Positions 11,901 to 24,812 of a DNA stretch of 64,000 bases are shown one piece after another. Every line of letters begins with the position of its first letter. The first letter of the stretch is position 1. Source of the stretch: Rutidosis leptorrhynchoides. Lineage: Eukaryota; Streptophyta; Magnoliopsida; Asterales; Asteraceae. The DNA lies in NCBI RefSeq assembly GCF_046630445.1, contig NC_092340.1, positions 362,866,001 through 362,930,000 of the forward strand, in the 5' to 3' direction. The notes beneath the pieces were generated by a model, which saw only the letters and a list, made by a program, of their open reading frames with translations, was not told where the DNA came from and did not search any database. The position numbers and the translations under genes are program-made.

Positions 11901-13374
11901 AACTACATTTCTCTCCGTAAATAATAAGTGGCTCACCATCCCCTTGTGGTATACGAAGAGCTTTATCTCCACAGATAATGTCGGCCCTCACTTTGGTCAA
12001 CCAGTCCATACCGACAATCACATCAAAACTTCCCAATTGAATGGGTATCAAGTCAATCTCGAAATCCACACCAGCTATGTTGACAATAGCTCTTTGGCCA
12101 ATTTGGTCAACTTTCTCAAGTTTTCCATTGGCTACCTCAACAAGCGTACTCTCCTTTAAAGGAACTAATGACCAATCTATCTTAGAACAAAAGTGTCTAC
12201 AAACATAGCTCCTATCGGCACCAGTATCAAATAGGACAGAAGCTAATAGATTGTTGATAGTGAATATACCTGTAACCAAGTCAGGGTTCTCATGGGCACC
12301 CCTTGCGTTTACATTGAAAGCTCTTTCACGCGCTGGCCCGCCGTCCTTTCTCTTGTTGGGACATTCATTCCTGAAGTGGCCATGTTGTCCGCACTTATAG
12401 CACTGCCTTGGTCCAGTAGGGTTTGTCTTCACCGTTGGGGTGGGAATCTTGCAGTCCTTACCAATATGCCCGGTCCTTTTACACTTTTCACAGACCATAT
12501 TACAGTACCTGGTATGGTGCTTGTAGCACCTCTTGCACTGCGGTAGACTACCCTTGTAGTTGGGGTTCGAGCTAGTGTTTGGGTTGGGGTTCCTTCCGTC
12601 TTTATGCCTCTTAGCGGGGGTTTGATCATAGGCTCTCCCCTTGTTGTTTTCCTACTTACGCTTCTCACCACTGGCTCCCGATTCGGATTTAGCCTTTTCC
12701 AGTTCTTTGCTGGTAATTTGGTTCATAAAGGTATGCGCCATGCGCATAGCTTCCGGGACGTTGGGTGGCTTAGAAGAGGTGACATTTCCCTGAATGGACT
12801 TGGGAAGTCCCCACAAGTATCGCTCCATTCTCTTAAACTCCGGGGTAACCATCATGGGACACATCAGCACTAATTCCAGATACCTACGGTTGTAACCATC
12901 AAGATCGTTTCCCACAACCTTCAGCTCCCAGAACTCAGCCTCCATTTTCTGTATCTATGTTCTGGGGCAGTACTCTTCGATCATGGCTCCCTTAAATTCT
13001 TCCCAAGGAGTAGCATAAGCCTCATTAATACCTTTGGCCTGAGCAAGTGTGTTCCACCAGGTTAGGGTGCCGTCCAACAGCGTACAGGAGGCATACTTGG
13101 TTTTGTTCATCTCTGAGCAGTTGCTTACACGGAACACAGCTTCTAGTTTCTCAAACCACCTAGTCAATCCAACTGGCCCCTCAGTACCACTAAAGTTGTG
13201 GGGCTTACAGCTTTGAAACTCCTTATATGTACACCCGTTGCATATGGGCTGGTTAACTGGTGGAGCTTGTGGGTTGATTTCCGCAATAGCTGCTGCTACT
13301 CTTCCAGCAATCATTTCCTCAATTTGTGCTGCTGTGGGCGCTGCTCTTCCATTTGCCATTGCTCTACTAAACAA
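8948..13374 (-). pseudogene. Gypsy A gag-pol remnant
   Basis: Minus strand. Gag starts near 13,374 with the plant gypsy gag core (TRWFEKLEAVF, LTWWNT, PWEEFKGAMIEEY). The nucleocapsid has a CCHC knuckle [14 protein letters not shown] near 12,390. Protease has [13 protein letters not shown] has FIDDILIYS near 11,215, and RNase H has [15 protein letters not shown] near 10,770. Integrase has the HHCC finger ([12 protein letters not shown] near 10,090) and core. The C-terminus near 8,950-9,090 has VRVRWNAKRGPGLTWERED, a chromodomain-like end typical of chromoviruses. The longest open stretch, 10,534-12,498, covers zinc knuckle to RNase H. It is broken, with about seven breaks, so it is a fossil. 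Confidence 0.9.
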
Positions 13375-13656
13375 AAATTTTAACTTAAGTCAAAATCCAG
13401 CATTTAATAAATAATAATATAGTATATGGCAACCAACATGGAATCAACGCAACACACGTTAACTAAGTAATGCAACTAGATACAGATACCACAGAATCAT
13501 CATACAGTAACGTAATTAGAACACCGTACAAAAAGTAAACAACACTAAGTTTTATTCATTAATAATAAGTTGCATACATCCGCATAGGTTCGTACAATAC
13601 ATGAGTAAAACATGAAACTACAAACGAGATTACATAATGAAATCTACTACAATGCC

Positions 13657-14556
13657 CTATGGTGACGGTGGGTAAAGGATGTCCATTACGTGGGACATCT
13701 GGTCCTCGAGCTCAGTCACCCGAGCATGGAGGATCTCCATTTCCCTCATCAGTTCCTTGACGGAGGGAGATGGTGGGGCAGGCGGTGCAGTCAGTACAGG
13801 TGGTGCAGACGGTCCAGCGCCAGAAGTAGATGGTGCGTAACGGTAAGCCTTACACAAGAATGGATCGGCAGGATACGGCACAACTCGCTTGCGGGCGGTG
13901 ACCCTAGTCCTCAGTCCATGTGCGTTAACGAACGACCTACCTCCATTAACCCCTGGAATAATGGTACCATCAAAACGATACCGCTTCTTCGGTGGGGTAG
14001 AGGGTGGCTGCATGGGCGCCTCCTCAGGGTCCTCGTCGGAATCCTCGTCACTGGAGTCATCAGAGGATGATGAGTCGTCGGGTGGTGAGTCGTCGGAATC
14101 TTCTGAAGGTGGATGCGCTCGGCCAGTAGTCATAATCCGATATCTGAAAGGTGGGATCGGCACGAAACGCCCATCAGGAAGGCGTCTAGCCCAATGGTTA
14201 TGCTCATTACGGAATGGAACGTCCCCGTATTCCCCAGGAATCACAACACCACTGGAATGGTGTTGTGGCTCCGAGGGTCCTGGGATGAGAGGAGCTGGAA
14301 TCTCCGGTGGATGCTCGTGTCCATCTGAGGTGATCACTGGGTCAGGTGCATGGCCACTGGCTCCAGGGAACGAAGCACCAGAATTACTGGAGGGTGTCGA
14401 CGACTGGATCTGTGAATCGGCAACAATGGCAGGCGAGGTGGCGGATGAGTCTGAGTCGCTCTCCAAAATGATAACGGGCGGGACATCCGACATCTGAACA
14501 GGGAAAAATAACTTTTTCCATGTCAGTAAGTCATAAGGCAAGCACGTATTAGGCAA
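13657..14556 (-). CDS. Acidic/proline-rich extra ORF of gypsy A, between PBS and gag
   Basis: An intact 299-codon frame in the same sense as gag, where most gypsy elements have only a leader. It has a Ser/Pro-rich N-terminus, a run of Asp/Ser/Glu at about residues 150-182, a basic KKRYRF motif after it, and a C-terminal heptad-like stretch (ELMREMEILHARVTELEDQM) suggesting a coiled coil. A Met at residue 22 (MSDVPPV) may be the true start. B2 has a comparable acidic region in the same place. No domain is recognised; its role could be as a Gag accessory or regulator, but that is a guess. Confidence 0.55.
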   Translation of the reverse strand: MPNTCLPYDLLTWKKLFFPVQMSDVPPVIILESDSDSSATSPAIVADSQIQSSTPSSNSGASFPGASGHAPDPVITSDGHEHPPEIPAPLIPGPSEPQHHSSGVVIPGEYGDVPFRNEHNHWARRLPDGRFVPIPPFRYRIMTTGRAHPPSEDSDDSPPDDSSSSDDSSDEDSDEDPEEAPMQPPSTPPKKRYRFDGTIIPGVNGGRSFVNAHGLRTRVTARKRVVPYPADPFLCKAYRYAPSTSGAGPSAPPVLTAPPAPPSPSVKELMREMEILHARVTELEDQMSHVMDILYPPSP

Positions 14557-14821
14557 AATAACTACGACAGTCTAGATCATCTATAGCAGTAAATAGCATG
14601 GCAATAATAGCAAATCGTACAGAAGTATCATGCAATCGAAAGTAGATAGTAGCATGCAGTAATGAAAATCGAGTAGCAGTATACGTCATATAGCAGTAAA
14701 AGTAAGCGGCCGCATGCAGTAAGTTTCGCAGAAACAAGTAAACTAGCAAGTTGTAGATTAGTCCTATTAGTGAATCCTACTCGGTCCGGTCTAGACTCAC
14801 TAATGCAACCTAATTCCCTAC

Positions 14822-14842
14822 AACCAATGCTCTGATACCAAA
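14822..14842 (-). other. Primer-binding site of gypsy A
   Basis: The minus strand reads TGGTATCAGAGCATTGGT two bases inside the 5' LTR end, complementary to the 3' end of initiator-Met tRNA. Confidence 0.85.
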
Positions 14843-17633
14843 TGTGACACCCTGTACAAAACCATCGTGTATGGATCATCAACAACAGGATCATTACAAG
14901 GTCAAACACTATATGCTGTTTGAAAACCAGTTTTGCATTCATAAAAAGATAGCATTTACAAAAGATAACGTGACACAAAGGTCGTTACAAAGTCATTATT
15001 TGAAAATAACATAAATTACGAATGCAAAAGAAAAGTTCCATGATTGAGACATCTCTAAGTAATGCAGCGGAATTCTAGCACAGCAGGTCCTTAACAGCAA
15101 GTTTAAACACCAAGTTTAAACACCAAGACAGCAAGTCTAAACAGCGGAAGCAACAAACCTCTAAACACCTGAGAAATCATGCTTAAAAACGTCAACAATA
15201 ATGTTGGTGAGCTATAGTTTAAGTTGTAACAGTAATGTAAGGTAGACCACGAAATTTCAGTGTTTCAAAACAGTATGAAAAGTATATGTTTAACCGTGGG
15301 CACTTGGTAACTAACTTAACGTTTATAACCCCCTAAAAGTACACTTGGCAAGTGCGTAAGTTTACGAAGTATTAAACACCCGTTAAATGCTAGCGCGACT
15401 AGCCCGAGTGGGGATGTCACACCCTATGGATCCATATCTAAGATTCGCGTTCATCGGTTCAAAAACCAATGACTAAACGTTACCAAGCTAAGGGGAAAGT
15501 TTATGCCGTTGTATAACCCACACATATATAAAGTTTAAGTACTCGTTCCTAGTATGTAAAACGTAAAAAGCTCATGTATTCTTAGTTCCAAAATAATTAA
15601 AGTAAAAAGGGATGCTATAACTCACAGTGATAAGAGCGGTAAAGTCGATAATGAAAGTATGCAAGTAGTAAGTCGGTCCGAAAGGTCGTAAACCTAAGTC
15701 AAAGGTCGTAAATAAGTTTAAGTGTGATCATCATCATCATTCATCATTGTAAAAGTTAAGTAAGGTTAACAAGTATAGAGGTCTAAACAATAGGTTGAGT
15801 TTGATCATCTGCTACGGCCTCTACGTAAATCGAAAAGACACGTAATTAGTGGCTATGGCTCCGTATGGGAGTCCTATAGTTTCTGACTAATTTCTAGACT
15901 TAAACTCGTCTTCGTTTGACCATGGCGATGGTTTAAGTGCGAGTAGGTCCGAATTTTCAGCACAACGTTACAAGGGTGTAGTGATTTTGAAAAGGCCATA
16001 AATCCCAAACCGTAACTCGAATTGAGACGAGTCTTAAACGGAAAGTCATATACTCGAACCAGATTATCTTAAAATCAACTTTTCCAGTAGCCCAGGAGCA
16101 TGATCAGATCACGAAAACAGTAAGCAAGGTGCTCCGGTAAGTTTCTTAGTGCTTGAGGCTCATCACGGTTCTCATCCTTGATGCTTGTAGCTTCAAGTGT
16201 ACAACTCGTTGATGGGTTAGCATCACTTTGACCAAGATTCTACCATAAACACACAATATGTTAAGACTAAGTAAGAACACAACTCATTTAAGAGTCTTAG
16301 ATGGATGATGAACCAAGGTTACATCATATCCTTAGTCTTAACACAATTACAAGTTACATTTACAACTAAAGCTACAAACTTTACTTCAATCAAGCAAGTA
16401 TGAACATAATCTAGGTCAAATAAAGTGATGGAGCCCTAAGCTAGAGAGCTTGGATCCTTTTCACCCAAGTTATAAGGTCACAAAGCTAGAAAGCTTGAAC
16501 CTTTAGTGTTCTTGAAGACCTTGAAGCATAAAGCTTAGATCTTTAAGTTATATGAAGACCATAAATACAAGTTTTGATCTTTATAACAAAATAATGAGAT
16601 CATAAGTTAGGAAACTTAGATCCAACAAAATATATGAAGATTCAAGCTAGAAAGCTTGCATCTTGGTTGTTCTTGAAGATCTTGAAGCATAAAGCTTGGA
16701 TCTTTAAGTTACATGAAGATTACAAACACAAGTTTGAATCTTTATAACAAAATAACAAGATTAAAGATAAAAGATATAGATCTGTAAAGTAGGTGAAGAT
16801 TCAAAGCTAGAAAGCTTGAATCTTCCATGTTCTTGAAGGATTCAAATCCAAGTTTGAATCTACAAGATGTAATCAAGATCAAAGCTAAAAAGCTAGACCC
16901 TTTAATGATGATGATGAATTCGAAAATGATAAGAGAAGAAGAAGAAGAAATTCAAAAACTTACAAGTTTTAGAGTGAGAAAGACTAGAGAGGAAATAAGA
17001 GAGTAAGTGTGTGTGAAATGTAAATGAGAGCAATTGTAAAATGGATGGAATAAGGCTTGTATTTATAGGTGAATGAGGGTGAGGGTGGTGGTGATGGCCA
17101 TTGGAATGGGAGGGGGATAAGGGGGACACACTTTTGCTTTTTGGTTAATGGTTGTCTAAAGTTGGTGCTTATGTTAGGATTCCATGCAATATTAAGGATA
17201 ATACTTGACAAAAATGCTAGCATGTTCCCTCTAATAAATGGGCATTTATCTTACATATTAATGGGTCACTAGCTATTAATAATTGGGCTAATTAAATAGT
17301 CCACTAATTAGTGTAGGGTGGGCTAAGGCCCAACAAGGTAGAAAGTCCAACAAGACTAACTAGTAAGCATAAGTAAATTACTACGCGTAATTAAGCATCC
17401 AAAAACCCAAGTATTTATTATTATGAAATAATAATTAAGATTTCGTAGTCATAATATTCCGATTACGACAAAAGTTAAACGTGTAAGCAGTACGCAGTTT
17501 GTTCGTAACGTCAAGTGACACTAACGGTCATAAAGGCTTCCGGTGATCAAATTAAGCATCCTACGTACTTAAAGGCACGTTTTAACACATAAATGAAAGT
17601 AGGTCATGTGTATAAATATTCCAGCATATAAAG
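14843..17633 (-). repeat. Gypsy A 5' LTR, main part
   Basis: Matches 6,116 onward, beginning TGTGACACCC. It is interrupted at 17,633/17,634 by solo LTR B1 and finishes at 25,780-25,857. It carries the same internal ~150-bp tandem units (16,440-16,900) and a TATA box at 17,060-17,068. Segments near 15,700 and 17,380-17,520 differ in length from the left LTR. Confidence 0.9.
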
Positions 17634-20621
17634 TGAAATGTCCCGTTCATATTGATTATAAACGTTCCATATTAATTGATTTCGTCGCGAGGTTTTGACC
17701 TCTATATGAGACGTTTTTCAAAGACTGCATTCATTTTTAAAACAACCATAACCTTTATTTTATCGATAAAGGTTTAAAAAGCATTACGTAGATCATCAAA
17801 TAATGATAATCTAAAATATACCGTTTACACACGACCATTACATAATGGCTTACAATAAGAATATATTACATCAAAAATAAGTTTCTTGAATGCAGTTTTT
17901 ACATAATATCATACAAGCATGGACTCCAAATCTTGTCCTTATTTTAGTATGCAATAGCGAAAGCTCTTAATAATCACATGAGAATAAACATGCTTTAAAC
18001 GTCAGCAAAAATGTTGGTGAGTTATAGTTTAACCTATATATTTATCAATCGAAATAATAGACCACAAGATTTCATATTTCAATACATCCCATACATAGAG
18101 ATAAAAATTATTCATACGGTGAACACCTGGTAACCGACATTAACAAGATGCATATAGAATATCCCCATCATTCCGGGACACCCATCAGACATGATAATTT
18201 TGAAGTACTAAAGCATTCCAAATTCCAGAATGGGGCTTGTTGGGCCCGATAGATCTATCTTTAGGATTCGCGTCAATTTGGGGTTTGTTCCAAAATTCTT
18301 AGGCTACCAAGCTAAAAAGGGGCATATTCGGCTTCGATCATTCACCCATATAAAGTAGTTTCATTTACTTGTGTCTATTTCGTAAAACATTTATAATTTG
18401 CATGTATTCTCATCCCAAAATATTAGATTTTAAAAGTGGGACTATAACTCACTTTCACAGATTTTTACTTCGTCGGAAAGTAAGACTTGGCCACTGGTCT
18501 ATTCACGAACCTATAACAAATATGTACATATATATCAAAGTATGTTCAAAATATATTTACAACATTTTTAATACGTTTTAATGTTTTAATTTTATTAAGT
18601 CAGCTGTCCTCGTTAGTAACCTACAACTAGTTGTCCATAGTTAGATGTACAGAAAATAAATTGATATATATTATCTTGACCCAATCCATGACCCAGTGTA
18701 TACACGTCTCAGGCTAGATCACAACTCAAAGTATATATATTTTTGGAATCAACCTCAACCCTGTATAGCTAACTCCAACATTACTGCATATAGAGTGTCT
18801 ATGGTTGTTCCAAATAATATATATAGATGGGTCGATATGACATGTCAACATTTGCATACGTGTCTATGGTATCCCAAGATTACATAATATATTAGAATAC
18901 ATGTATAATACAATACAAGTTAGCTAGGATATGATTAATATAGATTTGTTACCAATTTTCACGTAGCTACAACAAGCAAAAATATCCAATCTTGTTTTAC
19001 CCATAACTTCTTCGTTTTAAATCCGTTTTGAGTGAATCCATTTGCTATGGTTTCATATTGAACCTAAGTTTATGAATCTATACAGAAAAAGTATATGTTT
19101 ATAGTCGGAAATACAGGTTACAATTCGTTTTTGTAAAGGTAGTCATTTCAGTCGAAAGAACGACGTCTAGATGACCATTTTGGAAAATATACTTCCATTT
19201 TGAGTTTAACCATGATTTTTAGATATAGTTTCATGTTCATAAGAAAAATCATTTTTCCCAGAAGCATAACTTTTAAATCAAAGTTTATCATAGTTTTTAA
19301 TTAACTAACCCAAAACAGCCTGCGGTGTTACTACGACGGCGTATATCCATTTTTACGGTGTTTTTCGTGTTTTCAGGTTTTAAATCATTAAGTTAGCATA
19401 TCATATAGATATAAAACATGTATCTAGTTGATTTTAAAAGTCAAGTTAGAAGGATTAACTTTTGTTTGCGAACAAGTTTAGAATTAACTAAACTATGTTC
19501 TAGTGATTTCAAGTTTAAACCTTCGAATAAGGTAGTTTTATATATATGAATTGAATGATGTTATGAACATTTTTACTACCTCAAGTTTAGTAGGTAAACC
19601 TACTGGAAGTGATAAGAAATTATCTAGCTTCAAAGGATCTTGGATGGCTTGAAAGTTCTTGAAGTAGAATCATGACACAAAAACAAGTTCAAGTAAGATT
19701 ATCACTCGAATTAAGATAGTTATAGTTATAGAAATTGAATCAAAGTTTGTATATGAGTATTACCTTGATTTAGAATGATATCTTACTATAAACAACAAGG
19801 ATTTCTTGAGGTTGTATGATCACTTTACAAGATTGGAAGTAAGCTAGCAAACTTGGAAGTATTCTTGATTTTAAGAAACTAGAACTTATAGAATTTATGA
19901 AGAACACTTAGAACTTGAAGATAGAACTTGAGAGAGATCAATTAGATGAAGAAAATTGAAGAATGAAAGTATTTGTAGGTGTTTTTGGTCGTTGGTATAT
20001 GGATTAGATATAAAGGATGTGTAATTTTGTTTACATGTAAATAAGTCATGAATGATTACTAATATTTTTGTAATTTTATGAGATATTTCATACTAGTTGC
20101 CAAATGATGGTTCCCACATGTGTTAGGTGACTCACATGGGCTGCTAAGAGCTGATCATTGGAGTGTATATACCAATAGTACATACATCTAAAAGTTGTGT
20201 ATTGTACGAGTACGAATACGGGTGCATACGAGTAGAATTGTTGATGAAACTGAACGAGAATGTAATTGTAAGCATTTTTGTTAAGTAGAAGTATTTTGAT
20301 AAGTGTCTTAAAGTCTTTCAAAAGTATATGAATACATATTAAAACACTACATGTATATACATTTTAACTGAGTCGTTAAGTCATCGTTAGTCGTTACATG
20401 TAAGTGTTATTTTGAAACCTTTAGGTTAACGATCGTGTTAAGTGTTGTAACCCATTGTTTATTATATCAAATGAGATGTTAAATTATTACATTAACATGA
20501 TATGATGATGTATTAATATATCTTAATATGATATATATACAATTAAATGTCGTTACAACGATAATCGTTACATATATGCCTCGTTTCGAAATCATTAAGT
20601 TAGTAGTCTTGTTTTTACATA

Positions 20622-20859
20622 GAGAAAATTGCGCGGATAGCCCCTGTGGTTTGTACCACCCAGCTAGGATAGACATACTTGTGGATTTGAGGGGGGATAG
20701 TCATTATGCTTGAATTCTTGTGCAAGGATAGCCCTAGTTACGATTTCTGTTTGCTTCTCCCGTTAACCCATTACCACGTGATCTCCACGTGAGGGTAATT
20801 TGGTCTTTATTTGTTACCCTCTCGTTATCCCCACCAACTCACCCACTTTTTCATTTATT
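20622..20859 (+). repeat. MULE left terminal inverted repeat
   Basis: Matches the reverse complement of 25,250-25,487 with only about two mismatches in the outer 135 bases. It contains GGATAGCCCCTGTGGTTTG and a double ACGTG core (CCACGTGATCTCCACGTG), which may be transposase or promoter sites. Confidence 0.95.
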
Positions 20860-20948
20860 TATTATAATTGCACGTGCATTTCCCCTTTTCCCTCTTTCAA
20901 TTTATCACTGATGAGATACTAAAAAAACCTAATTAATCGACTTGCAAG

Positions 20949-23900
20949 ATGAACAACGATGGGATACATATACGAGATAATGATGTTGAATACGATGACA
21001 GCGATCTTCGAATGCTATATGGTAAGTATCCCAGCAATGTAAGTATTAATCTCAATTGCATTTTTTATTCAATTATTAATGCCTATTTCAATTGCAGGTT
21101 TGTACGACACTTACTTCACAATCGAGTTGCATCACGGAGGAGTTTTTACAGATGCTCCTGGCAGAATCTACAAAAATGGACGGGTAACCTATATTGATGC
21201 TATAGACATTGATATGTTTTCAGTTCATGATTTGAATGATGTGATAGAGATGTTAGGTTACGATGGTTGGGGTTTCATAATTTATCACTTTCAGAAACCT
21301 GGTTTTTCTTTAGATAATGGATTAGAACCTCTAGGTTGTGATGATGATGTTCGTATTATGTCTAGATATGTGTCTGAAAACAGGTACATGGCTGTATACG
21401 CTGAACATGATGAACCACATGTAAATTATTTTATAAGCCCACCCAAAAACCGTTCATTTTAGAGGAAATTCAGGATGAAGGGGATGAGGTACCTAAGGTT
21501 ACAAAATTCAATCAGGGAGCTAGCTGTTCAAATCCTAGGGTTTCAAAGTAAATTTTTTTAGATTACCCTATAAATGAACCTGTGAATGAACATGTGAATG
21601 ATCCTGTGAATAAACATGTGAATGAACCTGTGAATGATCCTGTGAATGAACCTGTGAATGATCATGTGATCACTCAAAATAGTGAGGTAGTGGATGATGA
21701 AACTGAAGGAGTTGATGATCAAATTGGGGACCCTGATTTTTTGGTTGATGAGGAGAATGATATTAGTGATCATGAAGTTGACATGAGGAATTTTCACTGT
21801 AGTGTAGACAAGGATGTTGAGTTTATGGGTAATGGTGCTCAAAACAAAGACCTTCATCTCACAGATGATGATGAAGATATTGACTTGGATGTGTTGGATC
21901 TTGAACAATTTGAAAGTGATGATGAAAATGATGTTGATTTGGAAAGGGAAAGGAAACAAAAATTGAGGGAGTTGAGGCTGCAAGAGGAAGAAGATAGTGA
22001 ATTACAAAGTACTAGTTTCTATGTTGGGCAAGAATTTGCAACTGCTCAAGATGCAAAAGAGTACTTTAAGTTGCATGCTGTAGAAACAAGGAGAGCTCTT
22101 ATTTTAATAAGAAATGAGAAAGATAGGATAAGAGGAGGTTGTGAGGGAATGCTGCCAAAGTTTGTGAAAAAGGATTTTTGTGGTGCTAATAATGTTGAGC
22201 AACAAGATAAAGGGTTGGTGAAACAGAAAAAGACATAAATGTGGGAACCACCAAAAAAGTAAATACAAGTGAGAAGAATCCAAGAAAAGGAATCAAAATG
22301 GGTGATAAGAAAGAGAAAACAAAGGCAGTGGGTACCAAGTTAGAGAGAAGAAAAGCAAGACTCAAAATCTTAAATGTCCATGGGTGGTTCAGATCTCCAT
22401 TAATCTAAAAACACAGACATTTGAGGTCAAAACCTTGAACGATAAACACAAATGTTTGAAGACCAAATCTAACAAGAATTGCACATATAAGTTTCTTTCC
22501 TCAAAGATCATTCACCAGTTAACCTCAAACCCTAATCTACCCACTAAGGCTGTTAAAGCACAATCTGAGGCTAATTTCAACTTGAATGTTTCTAGATACA
22601 AGGCATATAGAGCTTTAAGAGAGGCACATACAAAACTTCAAGGGGATTACATGGATTGGTATCTACACTTAAGGGATTATATTAAGGAATTACAGAGAAG
22701 TAATCCAAACACAACAGTTAGGGTTTTAACAGGTAATCAAGATCCTAATGCAGAAGCTGTTCAGTTTAAGAGAATATATATTTGTCTAGGGGGTTTGAAA
22801 CAAGGTTTTAATGAATTAGGCAGAGATTTAATTGGTGTAGATGGTGCATTTATGAAGGCACCTGCTCATGGTCAACTCTTGACAGCTGTGGGGATTGATT
22901 CAAACAATGGAATCTATCCACTTGCATATGCTATGGTGGAGCAAGAAAATTACAATGCTTGGTGCTGGTTTCTTGATTGCTTGAGAGATGATTTAGAGAT
23001 GGACAGAACATCAAATTTCACCTTTATGAGTGATAGACAGAAGGTATGACTTTATTCAAGATTTTTTTAGTTCTTACTTTATCACATTTATCAACTTAAT
23101 GTTCTTATATAGTTTTATTTTATGTATTTAGGGATTAATTCATGCAGTAGAAAAAGTTTTTCCATGTGCTGAACATAGGTTCTGTCTAAGACATATACAT
23201 GAGAACATGAAGAAGAAATGGGGTGGGCTGGTATGCAAAAAACAGTTATGGAACTGTGCAAGTGCAACTACTGTGCCTCAGTTTGAGAAAGCCATGCTTG
23301 AAATGAAAGGACTGAATGCAGCTTGTTGGAAATACTTGGCAGACATTCAACCAAAACATTGGGGTATGAGTCATTTTACTGGTACTTTTCTATTCTCTTA
23401 TTTATATCATATTAGTTATATCATTATTACTGGTACTTGTCTTCATTATTAGTTATATCATATGTCTGATGTGTCTTCACAGGGAGAGCTTTGTCTGATG
23501 TGTTACTTAACAATATGTGTGAGGTATTGAATAAATGTTTATTGGAGGCTAGGGACAAACCAATAATAACTGCCTTAGAGTATGTGAGGGAGTATTTGAT
23601 GAGAAGAATCGCAGTTGTGAAAGTTAAACTTTCAAAGGCTGATGGACATCTAACCCCAACTGCAACCAAATTGTTTGAAACTATCAAAGAAGCTGCTTCA
23701 CAATATACTATTATTTAGGGTGGAGATGATCAATATCAAGTATCTGGACCTCATAATGATCAGTGTGCTGTAGACTTAGGTGCAAAAACTTGTGCATGCA
23801 GAAAATGGAAACTGACTGGCATGCCATGTAAACATGCTGTTGCAGCCCTGAATAACATGGCTTTACATAGTGAAAACATTCAAGTGCCTGAGCAATGGGT

Positions 23901-24282
23901 TCATCCAGTGTATTGGTTGGAAACCCGGAAAAAAACCTACCAATCAACAATCACGGCAGTTAATGGAAGTGCTTTATGGGAGAAAGCAACAGGGCAAACC
24001 ACTCTGTTACCACCAATTAGAGTAGCATGTGCAGGAAGGCCAAAGAAAAACAGGAGGAAAGGTATGGATGAGAATGACAGCATGGTGAATAATGGAAAGT
24101 TGTCAAGATTGGGAAAGACCTTGACTTGTGGTAACTGTAGAGGGGATGGTCATAACAAGAGGACATGTACAGCAGGTAAAAGTGGCAATGATGGTGTAAG
24201 TGGCAGCAAAAATGGTGCAGGTAGCAAGAAAAGGAAGAAGGATACCAATGTTACAAGTGGTATCAAGAAGTCAAGAGTTTAA
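20949..24282 (+). pseudogene. MULE transposase gene (PB1-like, MULE DDE, SWIM)
   Basis: A MuDR-type transposase that would cut and paste the element in the nucleus. ATG is at 20,949. GT-AG introns lie at 21,022-21,097, 23,044-23,131 and 23,364-23,482. In order: a PB1-like N-domain (FTIELHHGGVF), a 4-residue repeat, an acidic stretch, the MULE N-region (FYVGQEFATAQDAKEYFKLH, then CPWVVQIS), and the DDE core (DLIGVDGAFMK; SDRQKG; NNMCEVLNK). A SWIM zinc finger (CACRKWKLTGMPCKHA) and a CCHC knuckle (CGNCRGDGHNKRTC) follow. Defects: a frame change near 21,455-21,463, a stop at 21,549-21,551, frame loss between about 22,205 and 22,310, and a stop at 23,716-23,718. The catalytic motifs are otherwise present. 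Confidence 0.9.
21573..21669 (+). repeat. 12-bp tandem repeat coding N-E-P-V-type units
   Basis: About eight copies of AATGAACCTGTG-like units, coding (N)(E/D/K)(P/H)V, inside the MULE transposase linker. This is likely replication slippage in a flexible region. Confidence 0.9.
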
Positions 24283-24700
24283 GTGTTTAAGTTTCATGTT
24301 TTGTGTTTTGGATGTAGGACTTGTGTTGTGTTTTGGATGTAGGACTTGTGTTTTATGTATGACTTGTAATGTCTTTTGGATGGTTAAAACTTCTGTTTGA
24401 TGTAAACTTTGGTTTGTAATGTATGACTTTATTAATGTCTTTATAACTTGTGTTTGTAACTTGTAATGTCTTTATAACTTGTGTTTGTAACTTGTAATGT
24501 CTTTGTAATGTATGACTTGTTTTATGTATGACTTGTAATGTCTTTATAACTTGTGTTTGTAACTGTTTTTTGTGTTTCAATGGATATTACTATATAACTT
24601 GTGTTTCATGAATACTTTTGGATGGTTAAAACTTGTGTCTCATGTATAACTTATAATTGTTATTTGGATGGTTAAAACTAAAAGTAAATAAACCCAATTC
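24283..24700 (+). repeat. TTGTAATGTCTTTATAACTT repeats after MULE transposase
   Basis: Degenerate direct repeats of ACTTGTGTTTGTAACTTGTAATGTC and TTTTGGATG units between the converging genes. This may be the 3' UTR of the transposase. No gene is seen. Confidence 0.7.
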
Positions 24701-24812
24701 AATAAAAGATAGAACATAATCCATCATATTACATGAGTTGTTCAACAAATACAGAGATGTCAAAAAAAAGAACAAAATTACATCTGCTGCTCTACTTCAT
24801 ACTTCATACTAC

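Noticed and set aside
9427-12873. Plus-strand frames opposite gypsy A gag-pol
   Set aside because: Shadows of the minus-strand coding sequence, as are 13,690-14,497 and 37,643-38,737.
20088-20321. 77-codon frame repeated at 33,342 and 43,266
   Set aside because: Present in every B LTR, inside LTR sequence with no recognisable protein; repetition is from LTR copies.
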